From Sitta carolinensis (Eukaryota > Chordata > Aves > Passeriformes > Sittidae): 64,000 nt of DNA. Location: positions 63,858,863 to 63,922,862 of the forward strand of contig CM063284.1 of assembly GCA_032173965.1 (NCBI GenBank), read 5' to 3'. Below the pieces are notes generated by a model, which was not told the DNA's origin, did not search any database, and was given only the letters and a program-made list of their open reading frames with translations. Position 1 is the first letter of the stretch. Each line of letters starts with the position of its first letter. The position numbers and the translations under genes were made by a program. Below, piece by piece: positions 13,966 to 28,275 of the stretch.

Positions 13966-14278
13966 AGAGTAGGAACTCTTTTTGTAACTTTCACTTCACA
14001 GATGGGAACTAATACTTTGAGTTCTTCAGGGGATGCTGCAAACTGGCACTGGCAGCAGGCTGCATTAAAAGGTCACACTGAAAACTGTTGTATTGAGGAA
14101 AAGGCACATATCCTCTTTGAAACAGCAGCAAAATAAGCTGAGGGATAGGAACGATTTGGGGTGTGGACAGCTGGAAGCTGCTACCATTTCAGTTACCAGC
14201 AGTGAATTTCAGTCATTACCCTCATCAGTACTCTATTTAATGTTCTTGCAAGCTTTTCAGTGCTCGCATGACCCATCC

Positions 14279-14337
14279 AGAAAAAAACAAACAAAAAAAA
14301 GAGCCACCACCAAACCACGAAAACCCCCAAAAACATA
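14279..14337 (+). repeat. A-rich, CAAAC-type low-complexity tract
   Basis: Runs of A are broken by C and CC. It is the complementary style of the GGTTT tract 0.8 kb upstream. Similar CAAAC tracts recur at 1919-1938, 15519-15547, 38220-38245, 48717-48765 and 58121-58142, and a GT-rich one lies at about 42512-42541. This style is common in bird introns. Confidence 0.6.
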
Positions 14338-14339
14338 CC

Positions 14340-17300
14340 TTCATGCAAAGTCACAGAAAAAGTTAATTTTCATCCATCACCAAAAGTCATCTTTTAAAGG
14401 AAGTGTTCCCTTGCACATTATTCAAATGACTTTAACAGGAAAAGAGGTATTTTAAACCCCTAATACTGAAAAATCATTTCTGATATTCTGTTTTCTCATA
14501 ACAATACTGGTGATGATGTCACTGAAAATTCACTCAGTAGAAAACTCTAGCAGTTTCTGATTGACTCAATACTTTCAGGGCAGTGCTGTCTTTCAGATTC
14601 ATTAACAACAGATTTTACTCCTGAACCTTGTCCCCCGATGTTTGTGAAATTACCCCTATCGGATGAGTTATCTCCCCAGTCCTGGCAAATCATTCCAGCT
14701 TTAGTTTGTTTTAACACTGCTTTTCTTTGATCTTCCACTTCAGGTTCACTGTCCTTATGTCACCCCAAAGAGCAAACAAAGAATTAAGAGGGATTCTTGG
14801 GGAGAACAGAGATAAAACAGGAGGATAAAGGCAAGAAACTATTTGTCTGCAATCCTGTTAGCGGGGAAAATGCTTTACAAGGCTACCTTGTGGGGAACAT
14901 GCCTTGCCCAGAGCAAAAAATCCTCCACGTAGCTGCTTTGTAAAATCCCAAAGTGTAAAACATGTCTTTGAACAAAAATTAATGATCTGCAGCACGTTGC
15001 AAATTCTTCTGACACTTCCATAGACGTAACGTTCTCTCACCCTTTTGACTTTCAGCAGAGCCTCAGGAACAGACCTGCTCAGATTGATAAAACTCAGGAA
15101 TAGAAAACACCAGCAGGGATTGCCACAATGGAAAACACAATGAGGAATACAGGGCATATATTTGTGCCCACAGCTATCCTTTCAAAGTTACTCCAGACTG
15201 AACATTTTGGGATATAAAGGATGTATTATATGCCCATTCTAATGGGTACCTGAGTTAAGAACGGAAATGACAAAGAATGTAATTCTCTTAATATTGTTTC
15301 TTAATTCTTTCTCTTGGGTTTACCTGGTTAGTTTCCCTCTTGTTTAACTGTAAAGTTTTCATTTGTATAATCCAGTCTGCAGAGAACTAAAAGATGATCT
15401 GCATTTATAAATTGCTAAACACTATCATCAAAATTTTCTGTAAAGCCCAGACTATTACCTTAAAACAATGGAATTTCTGTAGGTCAAATCTTGTCTCTCC
15501 CAGTACGACAAGATTAAGGAAAAACAAACCCAAACAAAACAAACAAGGCTAAGAGAGGTGATTTAGGGACCTGAGGGTTCTCAGCCCTTCAGCAGAAGTC
15601 CCTAATTATAAGTGAAAGCTTGAGTCTCCCAGGAAATTTATAGATCCTGGAGAAAATTTCCACTCCTTCAGCCTGTTGCCTGCCCTCCACTGACCATGCC
15701 TTTCCCTCCGTGCACCTCTGCAAGGACCAGAGTGTCATTGATGGCACTGCCAATAGGATCACCAGAAATTTCTGTGTAAAATTCTCCAAAACTCTATGCA
15801 TTAGTGGGTGGAGTGTACCAAGCAACCTCCTCTCAGTTTCTTCACATCTTACCTGGCCCAGTATCCTAAACAGACAGAGCTCCAAATATTGCTATCTTGT
15901 GGGAAGAAGTTGGCTGCATATCCTGTGTTCCCTTTTCTATCTAGCCCCTTACAAGTGCTCTGATCCCCTTAGGTGATGAATCAGATCCAGGAGGCATGTA
16001 TGAGGCTCCTTCCCAGATGATGTGTTTCAGAGAGAAGTGGCTTTCCAACGTACAACTATTGCTAAGGTGCCCAGGTTAAACACATGGGATGTTGCTTCTC
16101 TTCTTTTCTGCAAGGTCAGCCCACACCTGTTTCTCTAGGGGCTCTACACTGCTCTGCAATCCAAGGGAATCCATGAAGGATCATGTATGTGAAACCTTCA
16201 TCTAAGAGCATCTGGGACCCAAAGGATACTATGAGGTCCAAATGCCACTGAAGGAGGACATATAAACTGTACAGATGTACTAAGGGTTGCTTTCAGTGCC
16301 TCTTAATATCAGGCAAAGTTTGGTTCATGCTGTTCCACATGATGCAGACAAGGGCAGCCTTTCTGCCATTGAGTTACCTGTCCAGCAACTGAGGATCTGG
16401 TAATTTTTAAACAATAGCAGAGGAACTTTAATTAAAATTAATTTCTAGCCTATGAGAGTGACTGCAACAGTGGCTTCAAACTTGCAGATCAGGCATTTGT
16501 AGGACAAAATATATTTATCAATGCAGCACCTTGCAGGGGGTGCTGTACATACCACAGGACAAATGCTGACCTCAATTGCTAGGAGACTTTTCATTTACCT
16601 TATCACAAATTCCAGATTTAGAATAAAACAGGTAACGACCTCAGCTCCTTGATCTGCCCTCCTTCTTGGGCTGCGCACATGAATCCAGTGAGAAGACTTG
16701 CCATGTCTGGATGTCTGGATAATTTTCCTTTGGTAGCCCCTTTTGGCTTAATAAAAACCATTCCCTCTCTCCACAACACATGCTGGAGCCTGCAGAAAGC
16801 AGTAAAGCATCACTGCAGCGCTCTGTGACCCTGAACAACCTCAACAGGTGCCTTGCTCTTGTGGAAAACACATGTTGCTCTGTCACTATTAATACACCGG
16901 GAGTGTGAATGGCATATGCATGTTTGTTTGCGTGGGGAGCATAAATTATGGAGCTCCCAGGTCTGCAGTCATCACCTTTCGAAGCTGCAGAGCTGTTTCT
17001 GGGGACAGCCAAGGACCACAGGCATTCGGGGTAAGTGAGGAGTGAAGTCCTGGGGATCAGGCAGTCGGGGAGAGTGTTCAAGGGCAGACCCAGCACACTG
17101 TGCAGCTGAATGTCTCACTGCTCTGGTGACCAAGAGAGTTCACAGATCAGGGAAGAAAATAAATTAATTGTGCTGCCTCCAGACTGCCTGGCTGAAGGCG
17201 TCCAACCTCTGTCGACTGCCTCCTGCATCACCACATGGACAAGATGCTCACTCCCCTTACTATTCAGTACAAGGCAGGAGCTGTTTAATGTTTCAGATTT

Positions 17301-19739
17301 AAGAATTCAAAATAGCAAGTCAAACTGATTTCCTGGGAAGTGAGATGAAGAGAAGTACTGTCAAACATTCCCTCTATTCATCATCGAGTGACGAGTAGCA
17401 AAGGCAGATCTTGCAGAGCTAACAGCCATGGGGTGATACGTCCCAACAACTGTATTTTTCCTCCAGATAGTCCTGGATCCACATACAGCAGAAAAATAAG
17501 GCCTACTTCTGTAGCAAGGAAAAAGCAGCACAGATTATGAACCCATGGACAGAAATCAGGTTCATGCACAAAGCACAAAACCTTTCATCTTTTAGCCTGA
17601 CCACAGCTGCCACTTACAAGCCATACCAAGTGAAGAAAGGGGAGAGATGATGGATGTAAAATGCTCTATGCCCATTTACCTCAGCACTTCCCAGTTTTAT
17701 GTACAGATAGAAGAAACTATGTTCCTGGAATCTTTCCTCATGGCTGGAAGATCTCTAGAAGGTAAAAAAGCAGTGCAGAATGAAAACGGAAAACACGAGG
17801 CAAGAAGCACTATTTTTTCCCCTTGAATTCACATAGCTGTGCCACAAACCTGTCCCTGCTCTAAATTACTGATGCAAGAGAGAGATAACCAGACAGCATA
17901 CATATGCTCTCCCCACACCAAGTGTACAGGAACTAGAGAAAGCCTGCATTCTCTAAATTCACATAGAAAACAATGATAAAGCAAACCAAAACTTTTTTAA
18001 AATCCCACTGCTGACAGCTAAAGGGACAGAAGACTAGCTTTTTATTGCCCCAGTGGGGTCATGCCTGTGCATGATGGAACTGTGGCCATTAGCAACAGAG
18101 AATAGATGTAGGAAGTGTTACCACCCAGGACATCCTTTGCAGCCGCTGGGGAGTCCAGACCTCACACACGGATAACATTTTTTTCCTGAGAAGTGCACTG
18201 GTGAAGAAAGCATTCCCACACCCCTGCTCATTGTTCCTCCTCCCTTTGCAAAGGGATAGTTCATAGTGCTTCAGGGAAACAAGGCCAGAATCAGCCTTGA
18301 CCATAACCTCCCACCAGTGAGGCAGTGCAAATACTATTGGCCCTGATGCAAGGAGTCAGTGAAATTAAGCCTCTGTGCAGCCAACTGGTCCTTGGCTGAT
18401 GAGACCACCTTTACACTCCAGGGCAGTACTATGTATCACTTCCTGTGTCCCCTTGGGCTCACACTGCTGATGATGGTCCGTTAGTAACGTAAAGCTCACT
18501 GCACCTGAAGTCTATGCAGATCAGGAAAAACCTCTGCTGTCTTCTACTAGATTTGCTTCCCTCTCACCTGCTTCCTCTCGAAAACTCACCTCTCAAAGCC
18601 CAGCAGACAGCAAATCTATCGATGTACCCATCCTGCTGCACAGAGCTGCAACTGCCTAATGTGGCTGTACAGCTCAAGCTGCTCCTCACCTGAGGTGGCA
18701 CTAAAAACAGTATTTTATTTTCTAAAGCACAGATAACGATCAAACAAAACCAAAAGGGAAATCAACTTCTACAGGTCTTTGGAAAAATAACTATTAGAGC
18801 AAACGAGGCAGGAACTTGATGCTGTTGGAGCAGGGCTCCCTGCTTCTCCACCAGCAGGCAGCCTACCCCTGCCTGCCCTGCCTTCTCAGCCTGGTACATT
18901 GAGGCAGAGTGGTCTAGAAGCCCCAGAGTCACCATTTGACTCTGTGTGGCATCCAGCAGTGCGTTGATTCACAACCATAGCTGTACCAGCTTTCCACAAG
19001 AAAGTCCAGAGTGTAATTTGCAGGGATAGCACAGGTCTTGGGACAGCTGCACACCATTGCTTCCCTGCTCCATTTTCCTGATGCCTTCTGCCTACTAACC
19101 TCTTTTCCTTTAAACAAGAGCAATGAAACAAAGCAAAGAATCTAGAAACACTTGGACTGGGATACAGTCTTTAAGTGCATATTAATGGCATTGCAATGGA
19201 AAGAGGCAACAGCTGTGTCTTTCTCACCATTCAGCTTGCTACAGCTTACTCTCTGCTTTCACACAATTGATTAGTTTGAAAGAAAAGTTTATCACAAAAG
19301 CATTCATTTAATTCAAATATACAAGGAAGCCTAAGAAAACATGCATCACAGGTCCCATTCTCAGACTACAATGATCAGCTCAGTCCCCTGCAGCCTCAAA
19401 TCCCTTATTTAAAATGCACCTTTGGATCTCAGTACCGTATTACAGAGCCAACAAAGCAGCAATTAAAGAAAAATGTTTTTAAAAGGTAGGAATGGTGAGG
19501 GAACAATCAGAGATACAATTGTCAGAGCCTTGTGTTAACTAAGGACACCAGAGAAGTATGGCTGATCCAGCCTCCTCACCACTTAATGTGAATAAACAGC
19601 TTACGAGTGGGAGAGGCTGAAAGGGGAGCAGCCTCCTTCCCTGTCACGGGAGAGGGAATGTGATGATCACCCAGTACCAAAAAAGCTCTTATTTGTGAAA
19701 CCCATGAAGGGAAGGAGCCTGCTGCTCCTCCCCACAGCT
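14340..19739. other. unassigned non-coding sequence
   Basis: No repeat family is recognised. The 151-codon minus-strand frame at 16641-17096 and the smaller frames have no start or splice context. A splice-like segment at 18590-18720 (minus) is open in one phase, but could easily be chance. Confidence 0.65.
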
Positions 19740-20170
19740 TCCAAGCGGCGATCGTGAGCTCCCGGCGCACAATGTCGCTCATCGCACCATCACGTGGCAA
19801 AGTCTCATGACATCTTCGCAACACAGAAACACACCTGGGTTAAAAGAAAAAGCTTTAGGAGATGCCTCGGTTTCTGATGTACAGCCTTGAACCTAAACCA
19901 GCATCCCCAGCCTTTCCCAGAGCCACATGGACAGGCGCCCATATCCTCAGGAAACACAACACAGAATCCCCACACCACCGCAGAGCCGCTCCTCTCCCAC
20001 AACAGGCGTGGATGCACAGCTAAGTCTGAGGTGTCTTGGCACAGAGCTCCCCCCTGGCCACTGGCCAGCCGTGCACTGTCTGGGAGCAAGGGGTCGATAG
20101 CCTTGGACATGCAGCAAACCACTGGAAGGAAGGGCTGACCGACCGTACCCTTTACGGCACTCGCCTAACG
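19740..20170. promoter_or_regulatory. CpG-richer patch
   Basis: By eye, CpG dinucleotides are clearly denser here (GCGGCGATCG, CCGGCGCAC, GACCGACCG, TTTACGGCACTCG and similar) than in the flanks, where they are rare. The patch is weaker than a classic CpG island. On the minus strand a strong acceptor-like stretch (TTTTCTTTTAACCCAG, ending at 19836) leads into an open frame to about 19576, but no good donor follows. It may be a regulatory element or an unannotated exon. Confidence 0.3.
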
Positions 20171-22877
20171 GCTGGTGTCACTTAAATTAAAACACTCACC
20201 ATTAAGTTTGGTCCCTGGCAGGCTGAAGAGAGGAAAGACTGAATTTTTCAGTTAGCTGAGAAGCAAAATAAACAGCACAGTCTTGACCTCACACTTCTCT
20301 TGCCCATAAAGCCTACCCATGGAGCTGAAAGGACAAAACCCAAGCACAGAAGAAATATAATGGAGTGCAATGTTTTCCCTCCAGCATTCAAGGGGCTGGC
20401 TTTTCCCTTGCAGAAATGCCACTGTTCACTTCTTCCACCAAGCTCCCCATGGCACAAACACATACACAGCCATGCATCTGCAATATAAAGGCCTGTACCT
20501 AACAACTACAGGAAAGGGCCACACTGCTGTCCCTAGAGGTTTCCCTAAAAAGACAATTTTACAAAGACTGGACACTGGAAAATTGCTTAGCCAGTTCAGC
20601 AGAACAATTTCTATTGCCCAGCTTTCACAATCAGCTTTCTTCTCAAAAAAGTGCCTTGGAGAAGCCTCGAAATGACTCTAGGAAGGATAGTTTTGAGGTA
20701 AAGTTGCAATGCTTCTCATGAAAACAAAGTGAAATGAAACATATGACAACAGTACAAATACCTTATGCTAAATGGCTCCTAAACAGAAAAAACTAAGCTT
20801 TCACAAGAACGGTTCAAGATTAGACTGGGCTCTAGATCCGAAGACTTTAACAGCTTCCCTCTGTGTCAGTGTGAGCACAGAGTTCCACGGTCACCCAGCT
20901 CAGCCCTCCCACCGTGTTACTGGTCTGTGAATACAGCCCTCCTTTAGGTTGGTACCAACCTCCCCAGCTTCTGTAAACAAACCTATCACCTGTTTAGAAG
21001 TAAAACAGAAGGGAAACGGGTCAGGAAATTATCCAGTATGGTTCTGAATGAGCATTTCAAGTGGCAGAGACCTCAGGAGTACTACAGCTACCACTGCTGG
21101 AAAACAATTTCCAGCTAACAAAGACATAAAAAGACCCATCCAAGTGGGAGGAGGCCTGCAAAGCTAAGGAACTAGGAGAAGCCATGAAAGAAAATACAAT
21201 ATTAAGGAAAAAGAAAACATCAAAGCAAGAACACCAAAGGGGGAAGAAATAAGTCTCCAGGATTAGCAGAGAGAAGTACAGATTTAAGAAAGACCATTAT
21301 GTGAGTACGGCTTTACGAAAGCTTACAACACAGCGACCTTTAAAAATAGCTTTATTTCTATTGCCAAAGCACCACCACAACCTGCAGCAAATAAAGATAC
21401 AATTCGTCAAGGAACTGAATGCACTGGATTTAATGGGATTTCATGATGCTCAGTAACCTGCAGGACTAGGTCCCTACCACAAAGCACTAAATTGTCTAAG
21501 AAAACACACAAGAGGAAATGACAGTAAAACAACCCTGGAGAGCAACACCGTGCACAATCTTTTACATTAACTGAACTCTATCAGCTGTTAAAATAACAGA
21601 TAAATACAATATCCCAAGCTGGAACTCTTACGCTGATGCAGGGTACTGAATTCTTTTGGAACGCACTGTCTTCCTTAGCTGTTTCATGCTAGGTTATAGC
21701 AAACAACCCAGCTTTTTCTTGTGTGCTTTGAGGTGGGGAAGCTACACTTTTTTTTCCAGTGACTTATTGCTTATTTAAGTCATTGATGGCAACAGTTGGG
21801 TTACCTCCTATCCCACATCATCCCGTATCAATCACCACCTTGCAAAGCCTGCACGACCAAAGCACTGGTTACTCCAAATTGCTGTGGGACAATATTGGTA
21901 AGGTTGTAGTTACATCCATTGTTCCTTGGGCCACGCTCACATTTAAATCTGAGACTGTTAGCTTCATAAGAATAAACGCTTGTGACTGAGTGAGACAGGC
22001 TGTGGGATGACCACAGCAGGGCTCCCAAGGTACTGCCTCATTCACTGGCAAGATGCAGGCAGAGGGAATGGCGTGGCCCATGCCCCCATGCAGCATCTCT
22101 TAATGGAGTCTACAGCCAAGAGGGGATGGCAGACACCAAGCTGTGCCAGTCAGCACTGCTGAGCTAACCCAGGATGGATATTCACAAGGGACTCCATCCC
22201 TGAGTAACAACACAGAGGGTCTGAAGATAAGCATCCATGGGCACTGACATTTGGCATACCTAGAGGTTTCAGGGGTTTCTTTTGGTGGCTAAGGCAACAT
22301 TCTACGTAATTTTTTGTAAGAAAAGCATACTGGCACTCCAGGAGGAGGGATATGCCAACATATCATTGTTATGCTCTCCCTTCTTACAAGGGTCAGGTTA
22401 GAGAGGCAATTAACACAGAAGTAGCATCCCACTTTTCATTCCTGTAGTTTTTCATTGTGTCTTCAACATACATGGTAACAGTCACAGAAGAAGGGACTTA
22501 TACTCTAAATATTCACCTGGACAACTAAGTGTGCAATTTGTACAAATCCAGGTAAAGAGATGCCAGCAGGTAGGGAAATAAAGTAGGGAATAATAGAGTG
22601 ATCACTCTTTGGTCACTGCAAAAGGGGGTGAGGCTCTGGGTGTAGGTATTGTGCTGGCATAGTATGAGGGTGACAGGAACAGTATCACTGCCACCACCCC
22701 CCGAAAAAAAACCAAAATCAAAACAAGAGTTGTTTGCCATAGAAAAGGCAGAGTCACTTGCAAGAGAAGAAAAGAACCTGCAGGTTACTTCCTCCTGCTG
22801 AGTAGCCTGCCCATATTCAAGCAAAGCCTACAGTCCCATTAGTGAGGACTGTGAAGCCAAGCTGAGTTTCAACTCAC
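20171..22877. other. unassigned non-coding sequence
   Basis: At 20200-20222 (minus) a strong acceptor (TCTTTCCTCTCTTCAG) and donor (ATG|GTGAGT) bracket only 23 bases. This is either a cryptic pair or a micro-exon and cannot be decided. The + strand at 21165-21300 is strongly purine-rich. Nothing else was recognised. Confidence 0.6.
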
Positions 22878-22974
22878 CATCATAACGTTGTACAAGAACA
22901 TCAGCCTGGCATCCTTTCCTCTGACAGTGTTTGTCAAGGCTGACAATCCCTGCTCAAGGGATATGAGATCACAA
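22878..22974 (-). CDS. candidate internal exon, 32 codons (low confidence)
   Basis: On the minus strand this 97-base stretch follows an acceptor-like CAATCATCTGTTTCAG and ends at the strong donor ATG|GTGAGT. It is open in one phase only (one base completing a codon, then 32 codons). The peptide includes the segments CDLISLEQGLSALTN and GKDARLMFLYNVMM, with balanced, globular-like composition. I do not recognise the protein. If it is real, it belongs to a minus-strand gene whose other exons lie mostly outside this window. Chance remains the main alternative. Confidence 0.22.
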
Positions 22975-23912
22975 CTGAAACAGATGATTGTAGGTCAGGT
23001 TTAAACCTCCAGAGCTTGTGGGTGGGTGAATAAAGAAGAGGTGGAAACGTAGGTAAAAATAAGAGACCGCAAGACACCTGGTTTCTCAATACTGCTACTA
23101 GCCTATTCCTTCCAACACCATTAATAGCATGCCAGACTTCACAGAAACAAAAGCAAGCAGCCAGGCTCTTCCTCCCTCGAACAATAAAATAGAATAGTAA
23201 ATCAGAGGCAAAGACTGATTCAATTAGCCCAAGATCTTTTTTGATAAAGATTACTCAAATAAGCCACATACGGAAGCTCTCCACATTCACAACATTTCTG
23301 CACCATTATTTGTAATAACATGACACCTCACTTTCCAGAAGGTGCCACACTGGATACTAATAGCACACTTATTATTAGATTTTCTGCATGGTTACATAAG
23401 CCTGCAAAAGGGGAAAAATGTAAATGATTCAAGAAGATACTCTTCTTGTGGTTCTCATGAAGTCTTTAGTATCTGAAGATTGAAGACGATTCCTCCTGGC
23501 AAGAAACAATCAATTTTTATGCTTCATTAAAAGAGTTCTTTTAGTACTTTTAACAAAATGCTCAAAGACAAGTCAAGCAAAGAATATATTTTTTTAAATC
23601 TAAACATTCTGCACTAAATTTTACTCTCAGATCTTCTGAATTATTTTCCTAAAATTAAAATGAAGCTGTGCATGCAACTTTGTGTTTATTTTTTCCTTGC
23701 AATCTAACTATGATCTGAGGAGATTTTACGCTGTCTAAACACAAAAGCACAAGTGGGCATGAATTTCAAAACAGGACATAATAAGGGGCAAAAGCAAGGG
23801 AGGTATGAACTACATCTGGAAGCAAGAAGACTTTCACCATAACACAAGGTAATAAGTCAATGCCAGCCCCACCAGAATAACCTACCTATGCCACTTAGAT
23901 AATGACAGTCGG

Positions 23913-23936
23913 TGCTCAAGAACCTGTCCTTGAGCA
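23913..23936. repeat. short inverted repeat, 8-bp arms
   Basis: TGCTCAAG (23913-23920) and CTTGAGCA (23929-23936) surround an 8-nt loop. The word AAGAACCTG also occurs twice here. No function can be read from it. Confidence 0.45.
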
Positions 23937-26900
23937 AAGAACCTGCATGACCAAAAGCACTTATGCTCTGTTATTCAGAAAGGCACAGGTGATAGCAGTG
24001 ATCTCTTAAGTGCATGATGACTTGTACAATCCCCAGGAGACCTTTTTCCCGAAATCAGTGTCATACACTCATCCCCAAAGTCCATCTCTGCACTCACTGG
24101 ATCTGAGCCTGCTGGTCTCCCTCTGGAAATACTGTCTAACATGACACACACCCAAAGGAACAGTTGGCTAAGCCACTGCTATTAACCAAATTTATCTGGT
24201 ATGACTTTACAGGACCTTCAGCCATATCATGCTACACACAGCATCCTACAACGCAGCAGATGCAGAAAGGGTTTACTACACACTACAGCATCTGTCCTCA
24301 CCTATCAATGAGCAGAATGCTAATTTAAGTGTCATGTTGTCTCATACTTCACTGCTGTGCAAATGGCACATAAATGCTGCTGTCACTGGTGCATAGGGTT
24401 TGCTCGCAGATAAGTGCAATAAATCTAACACAAGTTCAGAGGGGCTGCCTGACAAGTAGCTGCAAGCAGGAGTCACTGTTCTCCCTTTAAACATAAATGG
24501 TCTCTTGCAAACTTAATTTTTTGGAGGACTCAGCGCTCTTCCCTTAATGCATATGGAACAGTCCCCAGCCTGAGGCAAGCCTCTGGCAGGAGCAGGGAAT
24601 GAGGTGGACATCACCGAGACAGCAGGTTTCACCATTGCTCTGCCAGATCTAACATCTCTCTAGATCGTGAAGACAGCCTGACAACTGGCTCACCTTGTTT
24701 CTGGCTAACATGGCACTCCCACAGCTCATATGCTGACACGCTCATTGAATTGCCCATGAGAGGGACATTTTAGGGTACTGTATTACTGTAACTTCATCTA
24801 CTGAAAAAAACCCAGAAGTTAGGAAAGAAAAAGTCAACTACTGAATTTCTAAGCCTTTATAGACAGAGTAAACTGCAGCAAGGGTATTTTAGATCCTACA
24901 TCCAGGTTATGGTACAGGATGCCAAATTCAAACTGGTTTCTTTACCTAAACTACAGCTGGTAGTAGCCATGTTCTGTCTGTACGCCCCTGATAAGACAAC
25001 CCTGATAAGCAAGCCAGGATTCAAAAGGGTTCTTGTAAGAAGCAACGATTACATTCTTAGGTATGAAGAAGTAGAACCATGACCAGAACTTGGGGATTCT
25101 ACCTTGTGATCTGTGTTTGCAAGTAACAAAATGATTTTGCGTACTGAGTTTTTTGCAGCTTAAATCCGCTGATGAGTTTTCATACCTCTGTGAATTCAGC
25201 ATTTTAACAAAGGCCTTTTCTGTCCAGCAGTACTCCACGGAGGGCCTACAGGTAGCTTTGAACAAACATCAGTGTACACCTGCATCCCTGCTAAGTTCAT
25301 TGCCAAAAATGTATTTTGTGTGGACCAGCATTTTTGAACCTCTATACTTAAGTTAGGCTTCTAAATCCATTTTTAGGAACCTGAAAAAATACTTGATTTT
25401 CAGATATGCCAGGCAGCTGCATCTACTTGTTACTTAAGGATGCAGTTGTTCAGCACCTCTGAGGATTGGACCAGATTTATTTAGGTCCCTAACTTCCACC
25501 ACACGCAGAACAGCAGAGTCAAGTGAGATTCGAATCCTATTCAAAGTGTCATGCTTTTTATACAAGCAAGTGATAAAGCTGCCTGTATTAGCAAACACAA
25601 AACCAAACAGCTACTTGGAGCCACTTGTACCAGCAACATCCCACATTTAAGTAATTCCATTCAAGTGTAAATGAGGTGCATTGCAATTTCAGGATTATTT
25701 ACTACATTTGTTTAGTACAATCACTTTGCAGGATGCCTTAAAGCGTTTTATTTGCAGAGCTGCAAAAATTGCCCCTAGGAATATGGATACAAGGTGTCAT
25801 ATTTTATTTTTCTGGAAACACTGAAAAATCTGAATAGAACAACAACAAAAAAAAAAAATCCACAGAAACACATGTTTGGAAACATGGAAGAAGGGTATAA
25901 CATTCTTTTGTAAATGCAGCTCTCAAACCAGAAGGAAAAATGCTTCTTGTTCTTCATGCAGTTGGAAGCCACCTGTATTTATGGAGGTATAGGAAGCAAA
26001 ACAAGATAAAAGAAAGAGGACTAATCTGTAATGTCTTGACTAACTTAATATACCAAGATTGAATTTGTAAGCAGATTATTATATTAATTATTTACAGTCT
26101 TGCCTTAAGAGGATGTAGATTTTTGTGTGTGCATGCACATTCAGATTTTTTTTATACGTTTATAACTGCTGATGTGAAGAGTTTTGTTCTTTGGCTCAGA
26201 AGAAATGATCTGTTCTGCCTTCATTTGCACTGATCTAACGCTAAAATCCAACAGTTACATTGCTGTAAAATTACTATTATCAAGGGGAAGAACATTCTAA
26301 AATTATCCCTTCAGCAGAGAGCATGAAGCCTGAAACTCTCAGTGCTTTCAACACCATTTTATCGGGACTGTGATCTCGGCACGGCTGGTAATGCAGGCAG
26401 CCGAAGCCATGAAAGGGAGCTTTGTGCCCAGCTACACACCAGGCCATGTAAGACTTGCAGCTTTTTGACTGGCCGACGGGGATGTTGCTCTTAGTAACAC
26501 AGCAAGATTGATTAGGTACAATAAAAAAAAGGGCGTTTGGAAAGACAGCAGTGAAATAAAGTTCCTCCTCTATGAAAGCTGCTACAGTGCATGCAAGCAA
26601 AAAATTGCAGAGTAGGCAAAAAAAAAGGCAAAATGCTCAAATATTTCAGCTGTTCAGCTAGTAAGGAGATTCAGAGATTTGTTTATAATGGGAGAAACCT
26701 CAGCCCTGTCTGATCCAGAATGAATGCAGCATGATACCTCTAGTATAGCACACACGAACCTACAACTGTATGTCCAGCATATCATCCCATGAAAGAACAC
26801 CCAACTACCCTCACTACAATTGTGATGTCTGCCTTCAAGACCTTATTCTGCTAGTACTTTGCTCCCATGGGTGTAGGCTGGCCAGCAGAAAGAGATCTTC

Positions 26901-28255
26901 CATTCAGAGCTGCCCTCCTTCAGAAGGCTTCAGCCAGACACATCCCAGACAGGATGCCATGGGGCAGAAATGATTAAAGTGAACCAGCCTCCTCTCTGAT
27001 GATCCATATCCCATTTCTTCTCCTTCTGGGCTGTTTCAGGGGATCTAGATTTAGAAAACAGGTTTTTTCCTAGGAAGACAAAGGTAGAGGGGAGCAGTCC
27101 TGTTGGCCAGCTGAAAACCACAGAGTCAGCTCCTTCACAGGGTGCTCTCAGGGCAGAAGAAACAGATTAGGACCAAGATTTCTGTTGTATCCTGTATGAA
27201 TCCTGCATACTCAACATTTTGTGGACTTTCCCATCACAGACCCCTGAACCAGGTAATCCACAGACATCTGTAAAATTTAACCTGATGTATTGCACTGTAG
27301 TAAAAATTTCACCAACAAATGTGCTAGCTGCAAAAGGCTCCAAACCTGTCAGCTAATCTTTTCCCAATACAATTAAGAAGGAGTAACACAGCACTGAAGT
27401 TTTACTTATCTGTCAAAAAGTATGAAGGCCCAAAGCATGGGCAGGTTGGGAGCACTGTACACCACAACTGGTGCACAGTAGGGTTTCCTAACTCCAAACA
27501 AGTAGATGTCCCCCTGCTACCTCTACTCTGCTTCTCCATGCAAGAGGCAAGCAGACCACAGACATCCCTGCCTTTCTCCTGGCTCTTGCCAGCTCTTCAA
27601 ACTGGGCAGGCAGCTGCCTGCCATGGGTAGTGAGCAAAAAGATAGTGGTCCCAAAGAAGATGTGAGACGGTGATGATTCAGTGCTCACAGTGCTCTCTTG
27701 GCCCATGGGATGGCTTTTAAATGTCCTCCTTCCACAGTTCAGTGTTCCATGACATCATGCAGTTCAAGTTAGATTTTGGGCTGCATAACCTTCTTTCTCC
27801 CTTGGACTTTTCCCTTTCCTCTACAGTCCTCATCCACGTGCCTGTTTCTTAGCATTTATATAGCTACCCATGAAGAGATACTGAAATTGTATACACAAAG
27901 AAATGCAGATTGGACCAGCTTTGCTGCAAATCCCTGCAGAGACAAGCCCAGCTAGTCTCTCCCCGTGCTACAAAGTTTGCAGAGCTGCTTTAAATATCTC
28001 TTCTCTTCAGAACACAGATTGGCTCGTCGAGGTGGTATGTACACATTACTCTGTATACTCTGTATGTGTGAACATATGTTTGATAGCTAGATGACTCTAT
28101 TCCAATACATAAAATCGCATATACACTTGTTCTTTTAAAACCTCGCTGCTGCTGACTTTCGTAGAGGTTACCTCCAGGAATCACACTTCTCTCTGTCCCA
28201 CTCGCCCCCGGGAAGGTTTTCTTCCAGCCATCAGCAGGACTTTCAGACTGGCTCC

Positions 28256-28275
28256 AGAGCAGAGCAGAGCAGAGC
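28256..28275 (+). repeat. (AGAGC)4 tandem repeat
   Basis: Four perfect AGAGC units. Confidence 0.9.

Noticed and set aside
24690..24810. Strong acceptor (TTTTTTTTCAG) and donor (AAG|GTGAGC) on the minus strand
   Set aside because: All three frames between them contain stop codons.
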